64,000 bases of DNA from Marinifilum breve (GTDB taxonomy: Bacteria > Bacteroidota > Bacteroidia > Bacteroidales > Marinifilaceae): contig NZ_QFLI01000011.1 of NCBI RefSeq assembly GCF_003202155.1, positions 62,001 through 126,000 of the forward strand, in the 5' to 3' direction. A program made the position numbers and the translations under genes. Each line of letters opens with the position of its first letter. Positions within the stretch are counted from its first letter, which is position 1. Of this stretch, positions 19,134 to 27,705 are shown piece by piece. Under the pieces are notes generated by a model that was not told the origin of the DNA, ran no database searches, and was given only the letters and a program-made list of their open reading frames with translations.

Positions 19134-19177
19134 AATCTCCCTACAGGCCTTAGTCACACCTGCAAGGGAGATTTTTT
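19134..19177 (+). terminator. Rho-independent terminator
   Basis: Stem AATCTCCCT (19134-19142) with AGGGAGATT (19165-19173), extended inside by near-complementary bases, then a run of T to 19177. It ends the 158-residue protein transcript and directly precedes array D. Confidence 0.8.
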
Positions 19178-19203
19178 TGTTTTATCACCTAAGTTCGTTA
19201 AAA

Positions 19204-19465
19204 GGGTACCTTTTTACCCCCAACAGGTACTTCCCGACCCCCAAAGGGTACCTTCCTACCCCCTAAGGGTAGCTCCAAAACATCTTCGAGGATGTTTTTT
19301 TGGTCCTTGAAGATGTTTTGAAGGTCCTGCAGGATGTCTGGGACATGCTCGAAGACCTAATTTTGGTCTCGAAGGATATAATTTACATCCTCCAGGATGT
19401 TTTTGAGATCCTTTAAGATGTAAATTTGGTACTCGAGGATCTGATTTTGGTACTTAAGGATGTTT
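19204..19465. repeat. 21-bp-period array of 13 motif copies (array D)
   Basis: First block: GGTA starts at 19205, 19226, 19247 and 19268, each 21 bases apart, with units resembling GGTACCTTCCTACCCCC. After one 22-base step a second block follows with an RGATG-like core starting at 19290, 19311, 19332, 19353, 19374, 19395, 19416, 19437 and 19458, every step exactly 21 bases. Most units of the second block are near-palindromes of the type ATCCTNNAGGAT (for example TCCTGCAGGA, ATCCTCCAGGAT, TACTCGAGGA), with varied central bases, followed by T-rich spacers. There is no open reading frame across it. The exact phase over about 260 bases cannot be chance. No known element is recognised. Confidence 0.9.
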
Positions 19466-19927
19466 TGAAATAAACCTACTCCCTTTCTCATTCCATCATT
19501 TGCATTTCGTTTTACTTTAATCAACAGATATGCATGTCAAAGTTAAACTCTAACATTTCTCATTATGATTTCCTATAAATCTAAGTAATAAAATTTCAAT
19601 TCATCTTAAGAAAACACACATTGACACTTCACTCTACAATTTATCTTTATCATATACTAGTCTTTTTCTTCCAATAATCCATCTCACAACAACCCCACAC
19701 ACATCTTTATTTACTAGGACAAATAGCCTTTTAAGATTCACATCAAATCGATCTTAGTACTAAACAGTAATCTTAGATTATATTTTTCATTACATTTGTT
19801 TACTATTAATACAACACCTAACTATAATAAAATATTACACCATTAAACATACGAAACAATCGAATTTGTAACTTTTTAAGTTATACATTGAGACTTTGCA
19901 ATAAACAAACTATTTAAATAAATCAAT

Positions 19928-22852
19928 ATGGTTAAAATCTTTACTCTTCTAATATTCTTATTTGCACCCTTTGCCATTCAGGCACAAAACATTAACATTC
20001 CCGATGCTAATTTTAAAAAGGCTTTAATTAATGATGCTCTTATTAATACGAATAATGATAATCATATTTCAATTTCTGAAGCAGAAGAGTACAATGGAGC
20101 ATTATACTTAGGAGATAAATCAATTAGTGATCTTACTGGAATTGAACATTTCATAAATATCACAATGCTCCAATGCCAAAACAATAAAATTACTACTCTT
20201 GATCTTAGTAAAAACCTAAAGTTAGAAAGACTTTATTGTTATGATAATTTTATAAATAAAATTAGCTTTGCCGATAATTCAATTCTAGAATCTATTGATT
20301 GCTACAATAATAATCTCAAAACCTTAAACGTAAGCAATAATCACAAACTAAAACTATTACATTGCTATAACAATCAAATTCATAATCTAATTTTAACTGG
20401 ATGCACTAATTTAACAGATTTAGATTGCAATCAGAACCTCCTTAATAAATTAAATGTTGACGAAAACTCAGAGTTGAATTATTTAGATTTCCAGTACAAT
20501 TCAATTGAAAACATCAACTTAAGCAACAATCCCAATATTTTAACATTAAGCTGTTATAATAATAAAATCACTAATCTGGATATAAAAAATAATATAAATC
20601 TTAAAGAATTATATTGTTCCGATAATTTAATAACAAATTTAAATTTATCTAAAAACCATTTATTAACAATTCTTGACTGCTCAAACTGTCAAATATCAAC
20701 AATAGATATTAGTCAAAACATTAATTTAAAAACAATAAGCATAACAGACACTGGATTAGATTCATTAAACTTAGAGAACAATACATCTTTGACTGAATTG
20801 AACTGCGCAAATAACAATTTATTGGAATTAGATGTAAGTCATATTAAAACACTTTCGAAATTAAATTGTTACAATAACAAATTAGGCAGATTAAAAATTT
20901 CCAGTGACAACAATATTAACACACTACATTGTAGCCAAAACAACTTTCCTTTTTCAGAATTACAAGCTATAAAAGAATTATTTCCTTTATTCAGTTATTA
21001 TCCTAATGAGAAAATATTTTACCCATTAGAAGAAAATATTTCTTTCAGACTAGACTATTCCAAAGAATATGAAATAAATGGCAAACAAACAGTTTTCGAA
21101 TGGTATGAAGTGATTCTTGGAAAAGTTAGTATTGAAAATGTAAAACAATTAGAACCTGGAATTTTTCAATTTCTAAAAGCAGGGACCTATTATTGCCTAA
21201 TGACAAATAAAACTTTTCCCGACCTAATCCTCCAAACAAACAACATTAGAATTAAATCTGTAGAAAAAATTGTAAGCATTCCAGATAAAAATTTCAAGCA
21301 GATTCTAGTTAACAATTCTGAAATTAATACAAATAAAGATGCTGAAATATCTATAAACGAAGCAAAACAATATACTGGTGATATCTGGATAAGTGAAAGA
21401 GATATTGAAAATGTAGTTGGCATTGAGGAATTTCCTAACATAACCTCACTCACCTGTTCTTATAACCGGATAAGCAATCTTGACATCTCAAAAAATACCA
21501 AGTTAACAACCTTAAATTGTGGAGACAATCCTTTAAGTAAGATAGATCTATCCAAAAATACTCTACTTCAAGAATTGGAATGTTTCAATACTAATATTAA
21601 GGATTTAAACCTCAGCAATAATTCTAAATTGAAGTCTCTAAATTGCATGGGTGCCGAATTAACACAACTTAACGTATCAAAGAACACTGAATTAGAGAAG
21701 TTGTTCTGTGAAGAGAATGATATCGAAACTTTGATTGTTAGTAACAATACTAAATTAACGAGCTTACTTTGCGGAAATACAAAGATTAGCACTTTGGATT
21801 TATCCAAAAATGAACTTTTGGAGACATTATATTGCTATAATACCAAATTAGAAAAACTTGACATTAGCAATAATTTCAATTTAAAAAGATTAGATTGTTA
21901 CAATAATAAAATTAGTCATTTGGATCTTAGTAAAAATACCTCTTTGAATATATTGTATTGTTCTAACAATTTATTGAATAAACTAGATATTAGCAAAAAC
22001 ACTAACTTATATGATTTAAAATGTAATAACAATTTGTTTCCATTTTCGGAGCTTAAAAAAGTCAAGGACTATTATACAAGTTTGAAATACACCTCTAATA
22101 AGTTAGTTTTTAAAGAACAAAACGAAAAGTATGGCTTTGAAATTGATTACTCAATAGAATCCGAATTTAATGGAACCAAAACATCATTCAAATGGTATAA
22201 TCAAGAAAATAACGAAGTAAGTTCAGGTACTATCAAAGAAATTAGATCTGGGATATTTAAGTTCTTACAATCTGGGAGTTTTTATTGCAAGATGTTCAAT
22301 GATTTTTTTAATTCCACCATTTTACAAACTTCAAGAATAAATATTACTAAGAAAGAACAAACTATAGAATTTTTAGCAACTCCTTCATCAGTTAAAGCAA
22401 ACGACGAAATAGAATTACAAGCTACTGCAAGTTCTGGCCTTGAAGTTACATTTGAAATACTTTCGGGAGATGCAAACATTAATGGCAACAATATTACTTT
22501 TAACCAGACAGGAACTGTTGAAGTAAAAGCAATTCAGGCAGGAAATGACGAATACGAAGCTGCAGAAACTACAATAAGCTTTACAGTTGATATTGCCACG
22601 GGTATTGATGACATACGTACAGCTTCTGTTCAAATTTATCCGAATCCAGTTGTTAGAGAATTGAATATTAATTTTGAACAAAGAGGAAACCGTATGATTT
22701 ATCTTTACGATTTAACTGGTCATATCAAGTTTCAAAAAGAATCCCATTCAAGTACTGAAAAAATCAATATTTCGAAATACAGTAAAGGCATTTATATTTT
22801 AAAAATTCAATCGGAAAACGAAACGATTACCCGAAAAATAGTAAAGCAATAG
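19928..22852 (+). CDS. Secreted leucine-rich-repeat protein with T9SS sorting domain
   Basis: 974-residue exported protein. Signal peptide about 1-20 (ends AIQAQ). It consists of two tandem halves of the same design. Each half begins with IPDANFKKAL and an EF-hand-like acidic loop (NTNNDNHISISEA; NTNKDAEISINEA), continues with about 10-13 leucine-rich repeats of about 21 residues (LDLSKNTKLTTLNCGDNP type), and ends with an Ig-like segment (FEWYEV / FKWYNQ). Then come an Ig-like domain (about 815-890) and the sorting domain (VQIYPNPVVRELNINF ... SKYSKGIYILKI). The repeats are of the bacterial surface type often used for adhesion or binding. Codon use is strikingly AT-rich compared with neighbouring metabolic genes. 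Confidence 0.92.
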   Translation: MVKIFTLLIFLFAPFAIQAQNINIPDANFKKALINDALINTNNDNHISISEAEEYNGALYLGDKSISDLTGIEHFINITMLQCQNNKITTLDLSKNLKLERLYCYDNFINKISFADNSILESIDCYNNNLKTLNVSNNHKLKLLHCYNNQIHNLILTGCTNLTDLDCNQNLLNKLNVDENSELNYLDFQYNSIENINLSNNPNILTLSCYNNKITNLDIKNNINLKELYCSDNLITNLNLSKNHLLTILDCSNCQISTIDISQNINLKTISITDTGLDSLNLENNTSLTELNCANNNLLELDVSHIKTLSKLNCYNNKLGRLKISSDNNINTLHCSQNNFPFSELQAIKELFPLFSYYPNEKIFYPLEENISFRLDYSKEYEINGKQTVFEWYEVILGKVSIENVKQLEPGIFQFLKAGTYYCLMTNKTFPDLILQTNNIRIKSVEKIVSIPDKNFKQILVNNSEINTNKDAEISINEAKQYTGDIWISERDIENVVGIEEFPNITSLTCSYNRISNLDISKNTKLTTLNCGDNPLSKIDLSKNTLLQELECFNTNIKDLNLSNNSKLKSLNCMGAELTQLNVSKNTELEKLFCEENDIETLIVSNNTKLTSLLCGNTKISTLDLSKNELLETLYCYNTKLEKLDISNNFNLKRLDCYNNKISHLDLSKNTSLNILYCSNNLLNKLDISKNTNLYDLKCNNNLFPFSELKKVKDYYTSLKYTSNKLVFKEQNEKYGFEIDYSIESEFNGTKTSFKWYNQENNEVSSGTIKEIRSGIFKFLQSGSFYCKMFNDFFNSTILQTSRINITKKEQTIEFLATPSSVKANDEIELQATASSGLEVTFEILSGDANINGNNITFNQTGTVEVKAIQAGNDEYEAAETTISFTVDIATGIDDIRTASVQIYPNPVVRELNINFEQRGNRMIYLYDLTGHIKFQKESHSSTEKINISKYSKGIYILKIQSENETITRKIVKQ

Positions 22853-22875
22853 ATAAGCAGTTTATTTCAAGTTTT

Positions 22876-22910
22876 AAAGGCCCTACTAGAAGTTCTAGCA
22901 GGGCCTTTCT
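22876..22910 (+). terminator. Rho-independent terminator
   Basis: Stem AAAGGCCCTACTAGA (22876-22890) with TCTAGCAGGGCCTTT (22894-22908), one mismatch and a 3-base loop. It lies 24 bases after the LRR gene stop. Confidence 0.8.
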
Positions 22911-23210
22911 ACTACCAGCTAAGTGGCACAATATAAAGAAAAGGTATAGTCAATTTTGAAGATACTAGTTAGTAATCCCCCTGATACTTACTCAGAATTA
23001 TCAATCTTGATGTTTATTTTTTTCTTATGATCATTTATTTTCCATTATTATTTTTATAATTCTTCTGCTTTACTAACTTTAGTATTCTAATTTTAAAGCC
23101 AATAATAAAATGATAATCTACAATTACATTTTCTTTCTTTCCGGATAAAATTTTCCTCAATTATCCTTTACAAACAAACTTAACACTAATTAATTTCTTA
23201 ATATTAAACT
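22911..23210. other. Intergenic region, nothing recognised
   Basis: 300 bases of AT-rich sequence between the LRR terminator and the next gene. No gene, repeat array or clear promoter was seen. Confidence 0.5.
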
Positions 23211-23807
23211 ATGCGCAAAGATCTCCTAAGCCTATTGGATGGCAAAACGAATCTCTGGAAGAGGTTAATGTTAGATTACCCAGCTAAACTTGAAAAGGAA
23301 TTAACAGAAGAAGATGAAGAATTACAAGTATTTCTTTACTATAGCGTAATGGCTTTGGATACCTGCTTTGAGCCATCTGGAGAAGAAAAACTTTTCGATC
23401 TGGATGTCTATCAAATTGATCCTGTAGACTTAATGTTTTCATTTAGAGATATAGTTGAATCCTTAATGTGTTTTTATTTTTTCGAGCACGGTTATCATCC
23501 CTATTTGGTTAAAAGATATGTAGAGATCAGAAGTAAAATACACCCAGGAAATGGAGGTGAAAACTACATTAAAAGTATGTTTGAAAATGCTTCAACTATT
23601 GGCAGTATTACCAGAGATTGCTTTTTGAATCTTTCTGAATATTTTGACATTCCCCAAACAGATGAAAAAGTTATGCAATTGTTTTGCATTCTACAAACCT
23701 ATTACGATCAAATAAAAAAGGGACTTAAAAAAAGTGACAAAAGTTCAACTAAAGGTCTTTATCTGATAAAGTATGCATATGATATGGACAACAATTCATC
23801 CTGTTAG
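23211..23807 (+). CDS. Hypothetical protein next to RAYT
   Basis: 198-residue protein that I do not recognise. It starts MRKDLLSLLDGKTNLWKRL, is acidic (ELTEEDEELQ), has many aromatic residues in a helical middle part (SLMCFYFFEHGYHPYLVKRY) and ends with a lysine/serine-rich stretch. No signal peptide or clear membrane segment, no enzymatic motif. The gene ends 9 bases before the left REP hairpin of the RAYT unit, so it may simply be the host gene bordering the insertion. Confidence 0.6.
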   Translation: MRKDLLSLLDGKTNLWKRLMLDYPAKLEKELTEEDEELQVFLYYSVMALDTCFEPSGEEKLFDLDVYQIDPVDLMFSFRDIVESLMCFYFFEHGYHPYLVKRYVEIRSKIHPGNGGENYIKSMFENASTIGSITRDCFLNLSEYFDIPQTDEKVMQLFCILQTYYDQIKKGLKKSDKSSTKGLYLIKYAYDMDNNSSC

Positions 23808-23816
23808 ATTACACCT

Positions 23817-23863
23817 GTCAAGGGTTGACTAATAAGCGATATGTAAATCAGTCACCCCTTGAC
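23817..23863 (-). repeat. REP hairpin, left copy, inverted relative to the right
   Basis: Arms GTCAAGGGTTGACT and AGTCACCCCTTGAC around a 19-base loop. The loop read on the minus strand (GATTTACATATCGCTTATT) closely matches the loop of the right copy, so the two copies lie in opposite orientation on either side of the transposase gene. One mismatch separates the arms. Confidence 0.9.
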
Positions 23864-23900
23864 TTGATTACTTAAATCAAACTGTAAAAACAAACAGATA

Positions 23901-24527
23901 ATGAATTTCGAGAAAGACTACCTCTTCCATGTATACAACCAAGGTAACAATCACCAAAAAATCTTCTTCAATCGAGATAATTATCTTCTTTTTCTGAAGA
24001 AAATAAGAACTCACATCTCTCCTTTTGCAGACATTTTTGCATGGTGTTTAATGCCTAATCATTTTCATTTAATGATATCTGTTCGTAAACTAAACATCAC
24101 GTCTCCTGAATTAAACAACGAAATAGCTTCATCCCTTCAACCCTCTAAAAAATATCGCACCTTAAACGATTCTATTGCAATTATGCTTCGGTCCTATACA
24201 CGAGCCATAAATAAAGCTGAAAACCGAAGTGGTTCTTTATTTCGAATGACTACAAAAGCAAATTGTCTTGATAAAATTAATGACGTATCCACAGCATGGT
24301 TCATAAGCAATGGAATTACTCAAATTGATACATCTCCTAAAAATTATCCGAAGATCTGCTTCGATTACATACACCAAAATCCTGTTAAAGCAGGTATTGT
24401 AACGAAGAGCATCGATTGGGAGTTTTCTTCTGCAAGAGATTATGCTTCCCTTAGAAATGGAAAGTTAGTAGACAAGAGTAAGGCAAAAGAATTAGGATTG
24501 CTGGATTACCAGTCAAGGGGTGACTGA
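23901..24527 (+). CDS. REP-associated tyrosine transposase (RAYT)
   Basis: 208-residue single-domain Y1 transposase of the IS200/IS605 superfamily, Y1_Tnp type, thought to cut and move REP hairpins. The HUH metal-binding pair is His54 and His56 in CLMPNHFHLMI. The catalytic tyrosine candidate is Tyr156 in CFDYIHQNPVKAGIV, and the early YLFHVYNQGNNHQKIF is diagnostic of the group. REP hairpins flank it on both sides. The right REP covers the last codons: residues SRGD and the stop are encoded by the REP arm itself. Looks intact and possibly active. Confidence 0.93.
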   Translation: MNFEKDYLFHVYNQGNNHQKIFFNRDNYLLFLKKIRTHISPFADIFAWCLMPNHFHLMISVRKLNITSPELNNEIASSLQPSKKYRTLNDSIAIMLRSYTRAINKAENRSGSLFRMTTKANCLDKINDVSTAWFISNGITQIDTSPKNYPKICFDYIHQNPVKAGIVTKSIDWEFSSARDYASLRNGKLVDKSKAKELGLLDYQSRGD

Positions 24528-24558
24528 TTTACATGATGCTTATCAGTCACCCCTTGAC
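24512..24558 (+). repeat. REP hairpin, right copy, overlapping the RAYT stop codon
   Basis: Perfect 14-bp arms GTCAAGGGGTGACT (24512-24525) and AGTCACCCCTTGAC (24545-24558) around a 19-base loop. The left arm runs into the 3' end of the transposase gene. Confidence 0.93.
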
Positions 24559-24595
24559 AAAAAAGACCTGCCAGAATGATTCTAAGCAGGTCTTT
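24559..24595 (-). terminator. Terminator of the lysine fermentation operon
   Basis: Read on the minus strand: stem AAAGACCTGC, 14-base loop, GCAGGTCTTT, then a run of T corresponding to A residues at 24559-24564. It lies 29 bases after the etfA stop codon. Confidence 0.85.
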
Positions 24596-24623
24596 CAACT
24601 TTTAGTTAGTGGTTACCCCAAAA

Positions 24624-25616
24624 TTACTTTTCCAATCGCTCGGTAAGCTTTTTAATGATTTGTTTAGCGTCCCCCACGATACCCAAATCTGCTACCTGGA
24701 AAATTGGTGCATCCTTATCTTTGTTCACTGCGATAATCAAATCTGATTCTTCCATACCAGCAACGTGCTGAATAGCTCCAGAAATACCAAATGCGAAATA
24801 CAAGTCAGGACGAACAGTTTTACCTGTTTGACCTACCTGACGCTCGTGTCCGATATAACCAGCATCAACCATTGCACGAGAAGCTGAAACTTCTGCTTCC
24901 AATGTCTGAGCCAATCCGTCCATTGCTTTGAAACCTTCTTCATTACCAATACCACGACCACCCGAAACCAAAATTCTAGCTTCAGTAATGTCGATCAAAT
25001 CCGTATCTTCTTTTACAGTTTCCAACAACTTCACTTTGAACTTGGCAGTGTTGAATTTCACTTCGTAGTTCACAACTTCACCAGTACGGTTTTCGTCAGC
25101 ATCCATTGCGAACAATACTCCCGGACGAACAGTACCCATTTGTGGACGGTGATTCTTACATGCAATAGTTGCCATTAGGTTACCTCCGAAAGCAGGACGA
25201 GTCATCAACAACTCTCCTTTTTTACCAATTTCAATCTTAGTACAATCTGCTGTTAAACCAGTTGCTGCACGAGCTGAAACACGAGGACCTAAGTCACGAC
25301 CCAAAGTCGTAGCACCGATCAACATCGATTCTGGTTTTCTGTCTTCAATAATCTGGCAAATTGCCTGTGTATATGGTTCTGTAGTATACTCTGCCAATTC
25401 AGGAGCATCCACAACAATTACCTCATCAGCACCACTTGCAATTAAGCTCTGCGCCTGATCAGCAATATTGTGTCCCAATAACATTGCATACACTTTGTCG
25501 TTCAACTCATCAGCTAATTTTCTAGCCTGTCCTAACAACTCTAAAGCTACATTCTGAATAACACCTTCACGTTGTTCAATGAAAACGTAAATCCCTTTGT
25601 AATCTTCTAAATTCAT
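24624..25616 (-). CDS. etfA: Electron transfer flavoprotein alpha subunit
   Basis: 330-residue FAD-binding subunit of the electron transfer flavoprotein. The C-terminal FAD domain is clear (GQTGKTVRPDLYFAFGISGA, then QHVAGMEESDLIIAVNKD and PIFQVADLGIVGD). The N-terminal Rossmann part starts IYVFIEQREG. It is the last gene of the 14-gene lysine operon, 9 bases after etfB. With EtfB it delivers electrons to the acyl-CoA dehydrogenase for crotonyl-CoA reduction. Whether the complex bifurcates electrons to ferredoxin, as in clostridia, cannot be decided by eye. Confidence 0.96.
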   Translation of the reverse strand: MNLEDYKGIYVFIEQREGVIQNVALELLGQARKLADELNDKVYAMLLGHNIADQAQSLIASGADEVIVVDAPELAEYTTEPYTQAICQIIEDRKPESMLIGATTLGRDLGPRVSARAATGLTADCTKIEIGKKGELLMTRPAFGGNLMATIACKNHRPQMGTVRPGVLFAMDADENRTGEVVNYEVKFNTAKFKVKLLETVKEDTDLIDITEARILVSGGRGIGNEEGFKAMDGLAQTLEAEVSASRAMVDAGYIGHERQVGQTGKTVRPDLYFAFGISGAIQHVAGMEESDLIIAVNKDKDAPIFQVADLGIVGDAKQIIKKLTERLEK

Positions 25617-25625
25617 GGCTATATA

Positions 25626-26411
25626 TTAGTTAAGAATGAATTTCTCTTTTAATTTCTTGATGATGATTCCTACTGCCTCATCAGTCTCTACCTCGTACAA
25701 TTCACCTGCTGGTTTCAAACCACGTGCAAATGCTTTATGTACACTTGTTGGAGAACCTTTCAATCCAAGGTTTTTCTCATCAACTTCAATTTCGTTGAAT
25801 CCCCAAACTTCCACTTCATTCTGGTAAGCATCAACAATACCTCCAACGCTCATGTAACGAGGGTTGTTAGCTGATGAAAGAACAGTTACAACACAAGGTG
25901 CTTCTACCTCTAACATTTGGTAACCTTCCTCGATATGACGCTTCATAGTGAAAGTTTTATCACCGTCAAATTTCAAATCTTCCAAGTATGATACCTGAGG
26001 TAAATCAAGGTGCTCAGCAATCTGAGGACCTACCTGAGCAGTATCACCGTCAATCGCCTGACGACCTGTGATCAAAAGATCAAAATCGATCTTTCTCAAT
26101 GCACCAGCCAAAGCATGAGAAGTAGCCAAAGTATCCGCTCCGGCAAATTTTCTATCTGTTAAGTGGATCGCACGATCAACTCCCATAGCGTAAGCCTCAC
26201 GAAGAATTAAATCAGCCTGAGGAGGTCCCATGGTAATTACTGTTACGTGAGCTCCATTTTCATCTTTCAATTGAAGTGCCATCTCCAAACCACTCTTATC
26301 ATCCGGGTTCATGATACTTGGCACACCATCACGGATCAAAGTACCCGTTTTTGGATCTATTTTAATTTCGGTAGTATCCGGTACCTGCTTAATACAGACA
26401 ACTATTTTCAT
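25626..26411 (-). CDS. etfB: Electron transfer flavoprotein beta subunit
   Basis: 261-residue partner of EtfA. It begins MKIVVCIKQVPDTTEIKIDP, typical of EtfB, and shows the nucleotide-binding stretch ATSHALAGALRKIDFDLLI and GRQAIDGDTAQVGPQIAEHL, the family signature region. The gene lies between the acyl-CoA dehydrogenase and etfA genes, with short spacers. Confidence 0.96.
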   Translation of the reverse strand: MKIVVCIKQVPDTTEIKIDPKTGTLIRDGVPSIMNPDDKSGLEMALQLKDENGAHVTVITMGPPQADLILREAYAMGVDRAIHLTDRKFAGADTLATSHALAGALRKIDFDLLITGRQAIDGDTAQVGPQIAEHLDLPQVSYLEDLKFDGDKTFTMKRHIEEGYQMLEVEAPCVVTVLSSANNPRYMSVGGIVDAYQNEVEVWGFNEIEVDEKNLGLKGSPTSVHKAFARGLKPAGELYEVETDEAVGIIIKKLKEKFILN

Positions 26412-26443
26412 TTCTTTTATTATTTACGTAATAATAGCCTTAA

Positions 26444-27583
26444 TTACTTCAGCATATTCGCTGAAATCACCATTCTCTGAACTTCTGAAGTTCCTTCGTA
26501 GATCTCAGTGATCTTCGCATCACGCATCATACGTTCAACAGGATATTCTCTTGTATATCCATATCCACCATGAAGCTGAACTGCTTTATTGGTAACTTCC
26601 ATTGCTGTTTCAGCAGCGTAAAGTTTACACATTGCAGCATCAACTGAATAAGGAACTTTCTGATCTTTCTTGTTGGCAGCTTTGCGAACCAACATACGAG
26701 AAGCTTCAGTTTTGGTGTTCATGTCTGCCAACTGGAACTGAGTGTTCTGGAAACCAGAAATCGGGCGACCAAACTGCTTTCTTTCCTTCACGTAACGAAC
26801 AGTTTCATTGATCGCTCCTTGTGCAATACCTAATGCCTGTGCAGCGATACCAATACGACCACCATCCAAAGTTTTCATTGCAATACCGAATCCTTTGTTC
26901 AATTTTCCTAACATGTTCTCTTTTGGAAGAACTACGTTTTCGAAAATCAACTCACAAGTTGCAGATCCACGGATACCCATTTTCTTCTCTTTCTTACCAA
27001 TTGAGAAACCTGGAGTTCCTTTTTCAATGATAAATGCAGTAATACCACGAGTACCTTTCGACTTGTCCGTCATTGCAAAAATCACATAAACATGAGCATA
27101 TTCAGCATTGGTAATAAAGATTTTACTACCATTAATGATATAGTTATCACCGTCTTCAACAGCAGTAGTTTGCTGACCTGCAGCATCGGTACCTGCGTTA
27201 GGCTCTGTTAAACCAAAAGCACCAATCCACTCACCTGAAGCCAATTTTGGAAGGTATTTTTGTTTTTGTGCTTCTGTACCATTCTCCATAATAGGAGCAG
27301 CACACAATGAAGTATGAGCTGATACAATTACACCAGTAGTAGCACAAACAGCTGATAATTCTTCAACAGCCATAGAGTACATTACATTGTTACCACCAGC
27401 GCCACCATATTGCTTAGGAATTGGAATCCCCATAATTCCAATTTTTGCCATTTTCTCTACAGTTTCGATAGGAAAACGTTCCTGCTCATCCACCTCAGCA
27501 GCTAAAGGCTTTACCTCTCTCTCAGCAAAATCTTTAATCATTTGCTGAAACAACACTTGTTCTTTTGTTAAGCTAAAATCCAT
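26444..27583 (-). CDS. Acyl-CoA dehydrogenase, butyryl-CoA dehydrogenase type
   Basis: 379-residue flavoenzyme of the short-chain acyl-CoA dehydrogenase family. In this operon it should reduce crotonyl-CoA to butyryl-CoA with electrons from EtfAB. Visible motifs: IGAFGLTEPNAGTDAAGQQT (about 128-147), FITNAEYAHVYVIFA, the FAD-binding RKQFGRPISGFQNTQFQLAD and the C-terminal EIYEGTSEVQRMVI with the catalytic Glu in YEGTSE. Length matches the family. An inverted repeat with a T-run (27637-27661) separates it from the upstream thiolase gene, which may lower its expression or mark a sub-operon. Confidence 0.95.
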   Translation of the reverse strand: MDFSLTKEQVLFQQMIKDFAEREVKPLAAEVDEQERFPIETVEKMAKIGIMGIPIPKQYGGAGGNNVMYSMAVEELSAVCATTGVIVSAHTSLCAAPIMENGTEAQKQKYLPKLASGEWIGAFGLTEPNAGTDAAGQQTTAVEDGDNYIINGSKIFITNAEYAHVYVIFAMTDKSKGTRGITAFIIEKGTPGFSIGKKEKKMGIRGSATCELIFENVVLPKENMLGKLNKGFGIAMKTLDGGRIGIAAQALGIAQGAINETVRYVKERKQFGRPISGFQNTQFQLADMNTKTEASRMLVRKAANKKDQKVPYSVDAAMCKLYAAETAMEVTNKAVQLHGGYGYTREYPVERMMRDAKITEIYEGTSEVQRMVISANMLK

Positions 27584-27636
27584 ATTTTTTATTAGATGTT
27601 AGTAGGTTTAATGCAATTCACCCCTATTCTCACCTC

Positions 27637-27661
27637 AAAAATGCCCTAATTAAGGGCATTT
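27637..27661 (-). terminator. Intra-operon hairpin, possible attenuator
   Basis: Minus-strand stem AAATGCCCT / AGGGCATTT with a 5-base loop followed by T5. It lies between the thiolase and acyl-CoA dehydrogenase genes, in one of the longest spacers of the operon (122 bases), so transcription may be partly stopped here. Confidence 0.6.
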
Positions 27662-27705
27662 GAGATAAGATATTTTTTTACTGCGTTTTACCTACTCAGT
27701 ACTAA

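Larger units (their letters stand above)
19113..19927. other. Large intergenic region before the LRR gene
   Basis: 815 bases with a terminator (19134-19177), array D (19204-19465) and then about 460 bases of very AT-rich sequence with no visible gene. A possible weak promoter for the LRR gene is TTTG at 19865 with GACTTTG near 19892-19898, but the spacing and the first bases are off consensus. Confidence 0.65.
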
